34,496 nt of DNA from Candidatus Sumerlaeia bacterium (GCA_028284075.1 JANQSL010000270.1:1-34496); one strand, 5' to 3'. Shown: positions 8,173 to 16,492, numbered from the stretch's first letter. Numbers and translations are program-made. The notes: a model not told the origin generated them from the letters alone.

Positions 8173-8886
8173 CTACTTCGCTCGCAGGAATGAGATCTCC
8201 ATCCTGATCCCTTTCGGATCGATCTCCGGCGTTGCGGGAAGGGTGACGCATTCCTTTTCACGCATCGCACAAATCAGTGCCACCGCAGCATCCAGTATAT
8301 CGTCTTGTCCCACACTGGAGGGACGGAACCGCGACTGTGCCCGTGAGACGGTTTCGAGAAGGTAAGGGTCGCCATGGTGCTGAAGAACCCGGAGCCGTTC
8401 CTCAGCACCTTCCGCTGTCTTTTTATTGTATTGGGCGGAGTTGCCCATAAGGCCACGGAAACAAACCTCCGGGTGAACCTCGCGAAAGCAGTTCCTTGCT
8501 TGCGGGACCGAACAGAGCAGTTCGTCCGTTTCTCGAATCTTCGGAACAATTCCCCACGCCTGCTTTGAGAGTTTTTTTCCTGTATGCAATTCGTTGAGTC
8601 GGGATGCCTCCTCGTAATTGTCCGCGTAAACCGCCTGGCGGCAGGGCACTCGAAAGACACTCGAACCGCGGGGGGATCCCAGCAGTTTGCGCGCCTCCAG
8701 GTCACACAGCCGCTCCTCCTCACCGGACTCTTTAAGACCGATGGGGACATCCACGAAGACTCGTGATTCAAATCCGAATAACTCCGTCAAATCCCGCAGG
8801 TCTCTCACTGTGCCAAACGAGTAAGCGCTTTCATCCTGGCTCAGATAGAACCACCCGCTCTTGCAGCCGTCGACGCCGACATACAT
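8173..8886 (-). CDS. DUF429 family protein
   Basis: 237 residues. The N-terminus MYVGVDGCKSGWFYL and FVDVPIGL about 45 residues later are DUF429 signatures. This family is predicted to have an RNase H-like fold, and the first Asp (in GVDGC) would be an active-site acid. KLSKQAWGIVPKIRETDE and REVHPEVCFRGL are also family blocks. The C-terminal DDILDAAVALICA helix fits the family's last conserved acidic motif. Predicted nuclease activity is unproven. The start at 8886 is set by AGGAG nine bases upstream; an upstream extension to 8940 lacks a ribosome site. It is divergent from the S13 peptidase gene. The 194 bases between it and speA contain no other gene I can support. Confidence 0.85.
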   Translation of the reverse strand: MYVGVDGCKSGWFYLSQDESAYSFGTVRDLRDLTELFGFESRVFVDVPIGLKESGEEERLCDLEARKLLGSPRGSSVFRVPCRQAVYADNYEEASRLNELHTGKKLSKQAWGIVPKIRETDELLCSVPQARNCFREVHPEVCFRGLMGNSAQYNKKTAEGAEERLRVLQHHGDPYLLETVSRAQSRFRPSSVGQDDILDAAVALICAMREKECVTLPATPEIDPKGIRMEISFLRAK

Positions 8887-8966
8887 GGGCGCTCTCCTCT
8901 GATTTGGCCGAACCCCGGAGGACACGGTACTGAAGCACAAAAGCCCTCCCTTCCTCTCATTCGGAA

Positions 8967-8994
8967 TTCAACGACAATTCAACAGTGCTTCAAC
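8967..8994. repeat. three TTCAAC direct repeats at 11-bp period
   Basis: TTCAAC occurs at 8967, 8978 and 8989, each start exactly 11 bases after the last (TTCAAC-N5 three times). Eleven-base direct repeats are the typical binding arrangement of OmpR/PhoB-family response regulators; the Bacillus PhoP box is TTAACA-like with the same period. The array lies in the divergent region between the DUF429 gene and the S13 peptidase gene, so it could control either. No such regulator gene is in the window. Confidence 0.5.
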
Positions 8995-9034
8995 GGACAA
9001 ACCACCCCTCACCAGGCGAGACTCCCTTCGACGC

Positions 9035-9063
9035 TTGCCCCTGCCTCCTGCCGGCGCGATAAG
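9035..9063 (+). promoter_or_regulatory. candidate promoter for S13 peptidase gene
   Basis: TTGCCC (9035-9040), 17-base spacer, GATAAG (9058-9063). Each hexamer matches the sigma-70 consensus at four of six positions. Transcription would begin near 9070, giving a leader of about 37 bases with GGAGAGAGGG just before the ATG at 9107. The TTCAAC repeats end about 40 bases upstream of the -35. Confidence 0.35.
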
Positions 9064-9106
9064 CAGAGGTGAGCAAACCGAACCCGCAAGTTGGAGAGAG
9101 GGACCG

Positions 9107-11812
9107 ATGAAAAAGACCACAGCGCTCCTGGCGCTGCTGCAATTCCTGACGGTCGGCGACGAGCTTCGCGCTCAGTCGCTCCAGACCGAGATAGACTCAA
9201 TACTCAACGATGGAAACGCGTGGTCCGTACTGGTCCAGTCGGACGACGCCATGGTAACCTACTACCGCCAGAACAAAGACACCGAGCGGACTCCCGCTTC
9301 CAATGCCAAGCTCGTGACAACTGCGGCCGCCTTCGGCTTGCTGGGTTCGGACCACGCTTTCGAGACACGCGTCTACACCAGTGGCTCCCTCATTGGAACC
9401 ACACTCAACGGCGACCTTAATCTCGTTGTCGAACACGACCTCACATGGAATACCTACTGCCTGAACAGCTCCGACCAGGCGCTGGACTTCCTCGCCGCCC
9501 GAATCGCTCAGCTGGGGATTCAGACCGTCACTGGAAACATCAACGTCTACGGCGCCGCCTATTACGGCCGCGGGCAGTTTGACGACGTTCGTTTCCTCGG
9601 CTCGAGCTACGACAACCAGACTGTTGCCACAACATTTCGCACATCCCTGACTCAGGCCGGTATCACAGTATCCGGCAGCGGCATTGGCCGCACGGGTTTC
9701 AACGCACCCGGCACGCTGTTCCACACACACCTTTCCACCGACCTGCTCTATGATAACGAGGAAACCGCCCACGCCTTTCTTGACGAGATGCCGCTGACCC
9801 TTGCGGCAGCCAATATTGAGATCAACCGCGTCAGCCACAACGCCATGGCCGACGGCCTTCTGTTTCATATTGGCTACAAAGTATCCGGCGTCAGCACCCT
9901 TGCGGCCGGGGCGGACGCCGTTCGCGACTGGCTCGAAAACACCGCTGGCATCGACACCGGAGATATTGTCATCGGTGACGGTTCCGGCCTTGCCCGCGGC
10001 ACAAATCCTCCCGGCAACGAATACAGCGCTCAGTTTTTTATCGATCTTCTTCGCTACATGACGGCGAACCACCCGGGCTACGACACCACACTCGCCATCA
10101 GCTGCGAGGATGGAACCATTGGCGGCCGGCTTTGCAATGCAGGTATGGCAGGCCGCGTCCATGCCAAGACCGGAACGCTGTTCACCACCATTGCCCTGTC
10201 GGGATACATGGATCATCCAACCTCCGGTGAGAGGATCTTCTTTTCCTTTCTGGCGAACAACAGCGGAGGCATCAGCTCCTCTGCAACTCGTGCAAACATG
10301 GATGCCGCACTCACCACCATCGCCAACGGTTTTCCTCCCGTCATTCCCGGTCTTTCCTCCGTCCGAAACGCCGGGACTGGCAGTTCCGTGGAGATACACG
10401 CCGCGCAGCAGGCCACTGGTATAACCTCCTGGGACATTCAATACAGCATCAATGATGGTCCCTTCTCAAATTCCATGGCACTGCCCCTGCCGGTCCCATA
10501 CATCATTGGAACGCGGACCGATCAGCCGAACTTTGGCGATTACCAGGAGATCACGGGAACCTGGGCGAACACCTCGGCAACGTCCCAGGCGCCCGGACTG
10601 ACGGGCTCCCTTGGTGGGCGCTGGGCCGTTCCCAACGACGGTGGAGCCGCGGACGTGGCCCGCTTTGTTCCCTCCGCACTCTCCGGAGGGCGTTACGAAG
10701 TCGACGTAACCACCTACGGTTTGTTCCTCAGCGACAACGCGCACCAGGTCACCTGGCGAATCAACGACGCCAATGGCCTTCGCACCGGCAGGACCGACTT
10801 GTCCTTCGAGACGACCGGTGATGTTTGGGCGCCCCTTGCAATCTGTGACTTCATTCCCGGCCAGGGCCACTACATTGAGTTCGACAACTCCACTCAGGTA
10901 AACAACGTGGGCACAACAACCGCCGGCAATTCGCGAATGGTCATGTCCGGCGTGCGTTTCATGCCGACGGCGGCTGTCGCGACCATCACCGGCCTGAATC
11001 CGGGCGATCGCATTGATGCACGTCTCATCGCGCGTAACGGAGCACAGACAAGTTCCGCCAGTGACACATACTCGGCCCGAGTCTCCGCTCAACCCTCCCG
11101 CGTCCTTCTCATCGATGGAAACGACCGGTGGGACACCCAGGGCGAAAACACCGGAGGTACGTCACACGACTTCGTGACAAACGTTGCTTCAGCAATGCCC
11201 GGAGACCTTGCTTTCGACGCGGCGGAAAATCACGCCGTCATTCGCGGCGATGTGCCGCTTGACGACTATGATCTTGTCATCTGGTTGCTTGGCGAGGAAT
11301 CGACACAGGACGAGGCTTTCTCCGACACGGAGCAGGCACTTGTCTCCGATTACATGGCTTCCGGTGGACGCATTATTATCTCCGGAGCGGAATTCGGATG
11401 GGACCTTGAAGCCCTGGGTTCATCGACCGACACCGACTTTCTTCATAATACGCTTCGTATCGACTATCTTGCCGATGACACGACGGCGGCAACGGCGGGA
11501 TTGACACCCGTGAACGGTGACATCTTTGCCGGGATAACCAACCTGGCCTATGATGCAGGTCCAATGGTCATCGGATTTCCCGATGTTCTCGGCGGTCTTG
11601 CCGGTGCACGAGTCGTTATGAACTATCAGGGCACGTCAGAAGGGGCCGCCGTTGCGTGGAAAGACGACCCTGCCGGACCAGGTGCAGTCGCCTTTGGTTT
11701 CCCCGTGACCATGATCTCCAGTGACGCTGCGCGAGCCCAGCTCCTGGACGCGGCAATCGACTACCTGCTGCAACAGCAAAACGATCCGGACGATTTGTGG
11801 ATGATTCGCTGA
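9107..11812 (+). CDS. secreted S13 D-Ala-D-Ala carboxypeptidase with golvesin-like and GATase-like C-terminal domains
   Basis: 901 residues. Residues 1-22 are a signal peptide. About 25-410 is a peptidase S13 (DacB/PBP4) domain with all three penicillin-binding motifs: Ser65-Asn-Ala-Lys68, Ser243-His-Asn245 and Lys354-Thr-Gly. It should cleave the terminal D-Ala of peptidoglycan pentapeptides, perhaps also cross-links, in the periplasm. Typical S13 proteins end near here at 450-500 residues. The tail continues with half of an FN3-like domain (about 412-460), a golvesin/Xly-type beta domain (about 465-620), the second FN3 half (about 622-665) and an alpha/beta domain starting RVLLIDGNDRW that resembles a GATase or ThuA fold. 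The start ATG follows GGAGAGAGGG. The S13 call is sure; the tail domains are inferred from sequence pattern. Confidence 0.9.
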   Translation: MKKTTALLALLQFLTVGDELRAQSLQTEIDSILNDGNAWSVLVQSDDAMVTYYRQNKDTERTPASNAKLVTTAAAFGLLGSDHAFETRVYTSGSLIGTTLNGDLNLVVEHDLTWNTYCLNSSDQALDFLAARIAQLGIQTVTGNINVYGAAYYGRGQFDDVRFLGSSYDNQTVATTFRTSLTQAGITVSGSGIGRTGFNAPGTLFHTHLSTDLLYDNEETAHAFLDEMPLTLAAANIEINRVSHNAMADGLLFHIGYKVSGVSTLAAGADAVRDWLENTAGIDTGDIVIGDGSGLARGTNPPGNEYSAQFFIDLLRYMTANHPGYDTTLAISCEDGTIGGRLCNAGMAGRVHAKTGTLFTTIALSGYMDHPTSGERIFFSFLANNSGGISSSATRANMDAALTTIANGFPPVIPGLSSVRNAGTGSSVEIHAAQQATGITSWDIQYSINDGPFSNSMALPLPVPYIIGTRTDQPNFGDYQEITGTWANTSATSQAPGLTGSLGGRWAVPNDGGAADVARFVPSALSGGRYEVDVTTYGLFLSDNAHQVTWRINDANGLRTGRTDLSFETTGDVWAPLAICDFIPGQGHYIEFDNSTQVNNVGTTTAGNSRMVMSGVRFMPTAAVATITGLNPGDRIDARLIARNGAQTSSASDTYSARVSAQPSRVLLIDGNDRWDTQGENTGGTSHDFVTNVASAMPGDLAFDAAENHAVIRGDVPLDDYDLVIWLLGEESTQDEAFSDTEQALVSDYMASGGRIIISGAEFGWDLEALGSSTDTDFLHNTLRIDYLADDTTAATAGLTPVNGDIFAGITNLAYDAGPMVIGFPDVLGGLAGARVVMNYQGTSEGAAVAWKDDPAGPGAVAFGFPVTMISSDAARAQLLDAAIDYLLQQQNDPDDLWMIR

Positions 11813-11839
11813 CCGTCCCGCATCGAGGCGGTCAGCGGG
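11805..11839. terminator. hairpin at convergent junction S13 peptidase / rsfS
   Basis: CGCTGACCG (11807-11815) and CGGTCAGCG (11829-11837) are perfectly complementary. The stem extends inward by U-G and C-G pairs and outward by two U-G pairs, leaving a loop of nine bases. It covers the TGA of the S13 gene. No T-run follows on either strand, so it is a 3' stem-loop or U-less terminator rather than a classic intrinsic terminator. Confidence 0.5.
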
Positions 11840-11858
11840 AGATACTGTCACCCGAGAG

Positions 11859-12230
11859 CTACGCCCCTGCCGCGACTTCCTCGGGAGACCACTCAACGAC
11901 ACGGCCGTCTCCCCAGAGACTCTCCAGCCGGTAGTATTCTCGCGCTTCCCGGTCCATGACATGAATCATCACGTCACCGTAGTCCATAACCACCCAGGAA
12001 GTCGTGCCCGCCATCCCATCGACAAGCGGCTTTCCGGCACCGGCATCCGCCATGCCTTCGCGAATGTTGCTCACAATTGCACGAAGCTGGAGCGAAGATG
12101 AGCCGGTGCAGACCACCAGTGAGTCGGTGAACATACAGATTCCATCAACATCGAGGAGTACCACCTCCTCGGCTTTTTTGTCATCTGCCAGACGGGCGGC
12201 CATGATGGCCTTTTCAGCGGTTTCCAGCAC
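11859..12230 (-). CDS. rsfS: ribosome silencing factor RsfS
   Basis: RsfS/Iojap family, 123 residues. It binds ribosomal protein uL14 on the 50S subunit and blocks subunit joining when nutrients run low. Seen: the DVDGICMFTDSLVVCTGSSSLQ block (written DxxxxxxxxDyfvi.tG.s in the family), WVVMDYGDVMIHVMD and REYYRLESLWGDG. The start is GTG at 12230, with AAAGGG about eleven bases upstream inside the yqeK tail; an ATG nine codons later is possible but would remove part of the first helix. The gene follows yqeK after five bases, the usual yqeK-rsfS pairing. Its stop faces the S13 peptidase gene across 46 bases. Confidence 0.95.
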   Translation of the reverse strand: MLETAEKAIMAARLADDKKAEEVVLLDVDGICMFTDSLVVCTGSSSLQLRAIVSNIREGMADAGAGKPLVDGMAGTTSWVVMDYGDVMIHVMDREAREYYRLESLWGDGRVVEWSPEEVAAGA

Positions 12231-12235
12231 GGGGT

Positions 12236-12901
12236 TCAGTTCCCTTTCTGTGCGTTGAGATGGAGCCAGTCAGCCATCGCCCTTGTGTGGGGATGTGCCT
12301 CTCGGCCCTTTTCCTGAAGTCGAACGAGCTTGCGTTGTGCCACCTCCCGGGCGGCCTCCCTGATGGGCTTTGTGAGAATATCGGCCCTGATCTGTTCCAC
12401 TCCGTCCCAGTTGCGGGACGGCTCCGTGAAATCCGCAATATAGAGAACCATTCCAACAGGAGACAGATCCTTGCGCCCTGTGGAATGATGGATCACCGCA
12501 TCAAGAATGTCATCGTCTGTTACTCCCCATCGATCCATACCTTCCTGAGCGGCGATCATTCCATGCCAGATGGAAGGATAGCTTCGGTCTTCATCCGTGA
12601 CCTGCACGATACGGCAATTCTCCAGCAACTCAGCCTGCTGGCTTTTCGGGAAGGGTTTTGCCACATCATGAAGCAGAGCGGCGAGGAGGCATTTATCCAC
12701 ATCCACTCCCCAATGGTGGGCCAAAACGACACTCATTCCCTCAACTCCAAGAACGTGAGGGATTCGAGTCCCGGGTGTCCGGGCCAACAGCTCGGACCTG
12801 ATATTGCAAGAGAGTTCGGAAACGGCAGTAGTGATAATAGGCGCTCTATCTCCGACAAAATGACCTGACTCTACTCTTTTCAACCACCCGCAGTATGGCA
12901 A
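12236..12901 (-). CDS. yqeK: YqeK-type HD phosphohydrolase (Ap4A hydrolase)
   Basis: HD-superfamily enzyme of the YqeK family, which hydrolyses diadenosine tetraphosphate symmetrically to two ADP. Metal ligands seen: His49 in PHVLGVEGM, His78-Asp79 in ALLHDVAKPFP, His in SIWHGMIAA, HHSTG and the family block LYIADFTEPSR. The start is uncertain. The ORF opens with TTG at 12901, and a second TTG lies six codons on; neither has a clean Shine-Dalgarno. A promoter candidate ending at 12924 supports a start near here. It is coupled to rsfS downstream. The nadD gene that often precedes this pair is absent; instead a divergent ABC operon lies upstream. Confidence 0.88.
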   Translation of the reverse strand: MPYCGWLKRVESGHFVGDRAPIITTAVSELSCNIRSELLARTPGTRIPHVLGVEGMSVVLAHHWGVDVDKCLLAALLHDVAKPFPKSQQAELLENCRIVQVTDEDRSYPSIWHGMIAAQEGMDRWGVTDDDILDAVIHHSTGRKDLSPVGMVLYIADFTEPSRNWDGVEQIRADILTKPIREAAREVAQRKLVRLQEKGREAHPHTRAMADWLHLNAQKGN

Positions 12902-12923
12902 CCCTTAAACGCGGATCCTGTGG

Positions 12924-12953
12924 ATTATTGCCTCATCCTGAAGAAGCTGTCAG
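12924..12953 (-). promoter_or_regulatory. candidate promoter for yqeK-rsfS
   Basis: On the complement, CTGACA (12953-12948), an 18-base spacer and AATAAT (12929-12924). Both hexamers match sigma-70 consensus at five of six positions, the best promoter match I found in the window. Transcription would start near 12917, about 16 bases before the first TTG of yqeK. Confidence 0.45.
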
Positions 12954-13046
12954 ACTGTTGGGAACAGTGGGGTTGGTCTGGTAATCGGCAGCGATTTTGC
13001 CACTATTCTCTGGCGGACCGGAAAGGCGATGTGAAAGGTTTGTGGC

Positions 13047-13988
13047 ATGATTGAATCGAAGCCCGTCATCGAAGTGAAAGACCTTGTGGTCGACTACGGC
13101 CGGGGGAAGAAAACCCAAAGAGCCGTAAAGGGCATCACTTTCGAAGTCCGCGAGGGTGAATGCATTGGTTTCATTGGTGCCAACGGGGCCGGCAAATCGA
13201 CCACCATGAAAACTCTCATGGGATTTCTTTTTCCCTCCAGCGGATCGGCCACGTTGTTCGGCCGTGACGCCCGCGACAAGGAGAGCCGCCGCCGTATCGG
13301 ATACTTGCCGGAGGTTGCTCTCTACTATCCGTTCATGAAGGCCCGCGAGCTTCTGGAACTTTACGGCGGATTGAGCGGTCTGTCGAAGTCGGAACTGCGC
13401 CGCCGTATACCTCCCCTGCTGGAAAAAGTGGGTCTTGCCGGAAAGGGCGAGGTGCTTCTGAGGAATTTCTCGAAGGGCATGCAGCAGCGTGTGGGCATTG
13501 CCCAGGCCATTATTGCCGAACCGGAACTGCTCATCTTCGACGAACTCTCCTCCGGTCTCGATCCCGTTGGCCGTCACGACCTGCGAAACGTTCTGGTGGA
13601 ATTGAAGGATGCGGGACGCACCATCTTTTTCAGTTCGCACGAACTGACGGAGGTGGAGGCACTCTGCGATCGCGTGGTGATGATCCACCGGGGTGAAATC
13701 GTGACGGAGGCCACTGTCGACGAGCTGATGAAACCGTTGAACGTCTATGAGATCACGTTTCACCTGCCGGACGGTTCACGGATTCCCGACGCCGTCAGAG
13801 GGCACGGCGTGAAAACGGACGGTCACCTGCACACGCTCACGATCACGGACGTCGAAGAGTACTCGCAGGCGGTTTCCGAACTCGCGGCGGCCGGAGTCAG
13901 TATTCAGAATACATCGTCAAAGGCGCAGAGCCTCGAGGATTACTTCATCGATCTGGTTCAATCCAGGGAGCGTGAAACGGCATCGTGA
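13047..13988 (+). CDS. ABC exporter ATP-binding protein
   Basis: 313 residues, cytoplasmic ATPase of an ABC-2-type exporter. Walker A GANGAGKS (44-51), GYLPE in the Q-loop region (85-89), signature FSKGMQQR (141-148), Walker B LLIFDE (161-166) and switch His in FFSSHEL. After about residue 225 comes an 85-residue C-terminal domain, as in CcmA/DrrA- and GldA-like exporters. The ATG at 13047 is preceded by AAAGG at eight bases. The stop overlaps the GTG start of the first permease (GTGA). Together with two permeases and a membrane-anchored repeat protein it forms a four-gene operon. The exported substrate is unknown; lipid, polysaccharide or peptide are all possible. Confidence 0.95.
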   Translation: MIESKPVIEVKDLVVDYGRGKKTQRAVKGITFEVREGECIGFIGANGAGKSTTMKTLMGFLFPSSGSATLFGRDARDKESRRRIGYLPEVALYYPFMKARELLELYGGLSGLSKSELRRRIPPLLEKVGLAGKGEVLLRNFSKGMQQRVGIAQAIIAEPELLIFDELSSGLDPVGRHDLRNVLVELKDAGRTIFFSSHELTEVEALCDRVVMIHRGEIVTEATVDELMKPLNVYEITFHLPDGSRIPDAVRGHGVKTDGHLHTLTITDVEEYSQAVSELAAAGVSIQNTSSKAQSLEDYFIDLVQSRERETAS

Positions 13989-14761
13989 ATGCAATCTGGC
14001 TCATTGCAAAGGGGGTCTTGATCGAGGCCGTTCGGCGCCGGGAAATCTACGCCGTTGTGATGGTCTCCGTTCTTTTGATCGGAGCCGTTCTGACCGTCGA
14101 CTTCTTTGATCTGGAGGGTATCGAGAAATTCTATCGCGAAGTGGCTCTGAAGGTCATGAGTTTTGCCACCGCCGCCACCGCCATCGTGCTGGCGGCGCGT
14201 CAGCTCCCCCGTGAATTTGAAACACGAACGATTTATCCCATGATGGCCCGTCCCGTCTCGCGGCTCCAGTTTTTGCTCGGCAAACTTCTCGGAGTTCTTC
14301 TCGCGACGTTGTTCTGCCTCACTATTTTCATGACCGTTTACGCCGCGGGAACCATTTATCTGAAACACGATATCCCATGGCAGCTGTTTACTCAGTACAT
14401 TTATCTTCAGCTGCTGATGATGGCCATTGTTGCCACGATGAGTTTCTGGCTCTCCATGATTCTGAATCTGGATGCGGCAATCACCATCAGTGCCATTTTC
14501 TATCTTGCGGCATCGGTGCTGTCATCTCTTGTGACCTACATTTTTCCTGATCTCAATGCCATTGGCAAGTACCTCCTGACGGGCTTTGTATATATTGTCC
14601 CGCAACTGCAGATCTTCGATCTTTCGGCGAAGGCGGTGCACGGCAATGACTGGCCCCCTCTGAAGTTTGACACCATTGGAATGCTGACCGCCTACGCATT
14701 CGTGTATTCCGGGCTCTTTATCGGTTTTTCTCTCTTCTCATTCCGAAGGAGGGCGTTGTAG
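13985..14761 (+). CDS. ABC-2 type permease 1
   Basis: 258 residues with about six membrane helices: near residues 20-40, 58-72, 95-118, 128-150, 160-180 and 232-250. It begins with a GTG that overlaps the ATPase stop and ends by sharing one base with the next GTG. The soluble loop ARQLPREFETRTIYPMMARP is repeated in the next protein as ARQIPFELENRTIYPVLAKP, so the two are tandem paralogues. They probably pair as a heterodimer with two copies of the ATPase. The segment between helices 1 and 2 carries an acidic patch, DFFDLEGIEKF. It is of the ABC2_membrane_2 kind; substrate unknown. Confidence 0.9.
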   Translation: MNAIWLIAKGVLIEAVRRREIYAVVMVSVLLIGAVLTVDFFDLEGIEKFYREVALKVMSFATAATAIVLAARQLPREFETRTIYPMMARPVSRLQFLLGKLLGVLLATLFCLTIFMTVYAAGTIYLKHDIPWQLFTQYIYLQLLMMAIVATMSFWLSMILNLDAAITISAIFYLAASVLSSLVTYIFPDLNAIGKYLLTGFVYIVPQLQIFDLSAKAVHGNDWPPLKFDTIGMLTAYAFVYSGLFIGFSLFSFRRRAL

Positions 14762-15546
14762 TGGAAAACCTTTCTCCGTTTCGTTCCGTCGGCCTCATCG
14801 GAAGAGGAGTCCTTCTCGAGACGCTTCGACGCCGTGAGATCTATGTTCTGCTGATTTTCGCCGCGGTGTTTCTCTCGGGTGTTCTGGTTGTGCGCGTCGT
14901 TGGAATCCCCAACCCGGAAACGGGTACGTTTATCCTGAACCTGGGCCTCATGCTCGCTCTCACGGCGGCACATGTCCTGACGATTCTCACGGCGGCGCGG
15001 CAGATTCCTTTCGAGCTGGAGAACCGCACCATCTATCCCGTTCTCGCGAAACCCATCACCCGCAGCGAGTACATTTTCGGAAAGTGGTGGGCTTGTACAG
15101 CCGCTGGTGCTCTTGTCCTGTTTGTTCTTGGCGCCATTGCGTGGATGTCGGTTCCAAAGCTTGAAGCTTACTCCTTTGCCATGCTGATTCAGACTGTCGT
15201 GGCGGGTGTGCTTTCTCTTGGGACTGTTGCGGCCGTCGCGCTGCTCGGTTCCGTTCTGATCCCGCAAGCGATGAACATTGTCCTGACCGCTCTTGTCGTC
15301 TGGTTTGGGCATTCGTTTACAGGGTTTGTCGTCACGCGGGTTGCGGGCGGGCCTCTCGAAGCACCCACGCGCTGGTTGACGGCCTATCTTCCGAATTTCA
15401 ACAAGCTCAACCTTGTGACGCGCTACACGGATGGTATCGGACCTCTCCCGCCGGGAGAATTTCTGGCCATGATCGTTTATGTTACAATCATCTTTGGGGC
15501 CTGTTTTGCGAGTTCCGCGCTCGTGTTTCGCAGGCGGATGCTCTAG
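14761..15546 (+). CDS. ABC-2 type permease 2
   Basis: 261 residues, six predicted helices, paralogue of the preceding permease. Both share LLETLRRREIY-like first helices and the RTIYPxxAxPxxR loop. The GTG start at 14761 uses the last base of the previous stop, so the genes are translationally linked. The C-terminal FRRRML parallels FRRRAL at the end of permease 1, suggesting recent duplication of a whole subunit. A short gap containing AGGAGG leads to the repeat protein. Expected in the inner membrane as partner of permease 1. Confidence 0.9.
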   Translation: MENLSPFRSVGLIGRGVLLETLRRREIYVLLIFAAVFLSGVLVVRVVGIPNPETGTFILNLGLMLALTAAHVLTILTAARQIPFELENRTIYPVLAKPITRSEYIFGKWWACTAAGALVLFVLGAIAWMSVPKLEAYSFAMLIQTVVAGVLSLGTVAAVALLGSVLIPQAMNIVLTALVVWFGHSFTGFVVTRVAGGPLEAPTRWLTAYLPNFNKLNLVTRYTDGIGPLPPGEFLAMIVYVTIIFGACFASSALVFRRRML

Positions 15547-15556
15547 GAGGGTCGCG

Positions 15557-16492
15557 ATGAAGTTCGCGCACTGGCAGATTCTCTCTCTTGCGGCTTTTGC
15601 CATGGTTCCGCTGCTTGCGGGAACAATAAAGCCCAATGACTACGAAGCGAGCCGCCGGGACAATCAGACGGCCCTCAAGAGGCGGAACAACAGTGCGATC
15701 GGGGCGATCCTCGGCGAGATTCGCGCGAGCATGGCGGACATGATGTTTGTGAAGACGGAAATCTATCTCCACAATGGCGTGGCCTACATGCCGCATCTCG
15801 ACATGGAAGCGATGAGCGAACGCGGGGAGATTGTGGACGACGACCATGGCGACGGCGATGACGGAGAGGAGAAGCCACCAACGGTGATTCCCGCTCCTGA
15901 AACGGACTTTCGCGGAATTATTGGTGAACTCGAGCGTCGCGTCAAGCCGTGGCAGGATCCGGACATGCCACATATTCACACGTCCGGCACGGAGCTTCTC
16001 CCATGGTACCGCGTGATGACCATCAGTGATCCGACAAACGTGCGCGCATATCAGATTGGCGCGTGGTGGCTGAAAGGACCGAAACCACAGGAAGCGCTGG
16101 ATTTTCTGCGGGAAGGCATGGCGAACAACCCCCAGGCTTTTCAGCTTCCCTATATGGCAGGTCAGATTGCCCTGAAACTTTCAGATCGTTCGGACAGCGG
16201 CGATTCCGGGGAGCATATTGCGGATGCTCGTCGTTTTTTCGATGAGGCCGCTGATATTGTAATTCGCGAGCGTCCCGCGGATTATGATCGCGATCACCCG
16301 GAGAACTTTCCGTCATGGTCGGAATACAAGGAAGAGGATGCCCGGGGAGCGGCACGGTTTGCCGTGTATCTTGAGCGCGACCATGGCAGTATCCAGGACG
16401 CCATCAAGAAGGCGGAACGTTATTCGCAGGTCTTCGGTGGAGACGGTGTGCTGGACAGGCTTGTAGAGAGGCTTGGGAGATCAGCGAACTGA
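15557..16492 (+). CDS. membrane-anchored helical-repeat (TPR-like) protein of ABC operon
   Basis: 311 residues. The start ATG at 15557 follows a perfect AGGAGG that overlaps the permease stop; the frame is open further upstream but without a ribosome site. A single hydrophobic helix (about 8-22) acts as signal or anchor, so most of the protein should be periplasmic. Residues about 92-105 are a His/Asp/Glu-rich stretch (DDDHGDGDDGEE) that might bind metal. From about 135, helices such as YRVMTISDPTNVRAYQIGAWWL and EALDFLREGMANNPQAFQLPY look like tetratricopeptide repeats. I do not recognise a named family. Its position suggests an accessory or substrate-handling subunit of the exporter. It ends next to the ALDH stop with no spacer. 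Confidence 0.75.
   Translation: MKFAHWQILSLAAFAMVPLLAGTIKPNDYEASRRDNQTALKRRNNSAIGAILGEIRASMADMMFVKTEIYLHNGVAYMPHLDMEAMSERGEIVDDDHGDGDDGEEKPPTVIPAPETDFRGIIGELERRVKPWQDPDMPHIHTSGTELLPWYRVMTISDPTNVRAYQIGAWWLKGPKPQEALDFLREGMANNPQAFQLPYMAGQIALKLSDRSDSGDSGEHIADARRFFDEAADIVIRERPADYDRDHPENFPSWSEYKEEDARGAARFAVYLERDHGSIQDAIKKAERYSQVFGGDGVLDRLVERLGRSAN

Noticed and set aside
7133-8365. Open frame of 410 codons on the plus strand
   Set aside because: Antisense to speA and the DUF429 gene; composition is His/Arg/Leu-rich as expected for a shadow frame.
9197-10441. Long open frame of 414 codons on the minus strand
   Set aside because: It is antisense to the S13 peptidase gene, which has all catalytic motifs; the antisense product is low-complexity Gly/Val/Ala-rich and matches no family.
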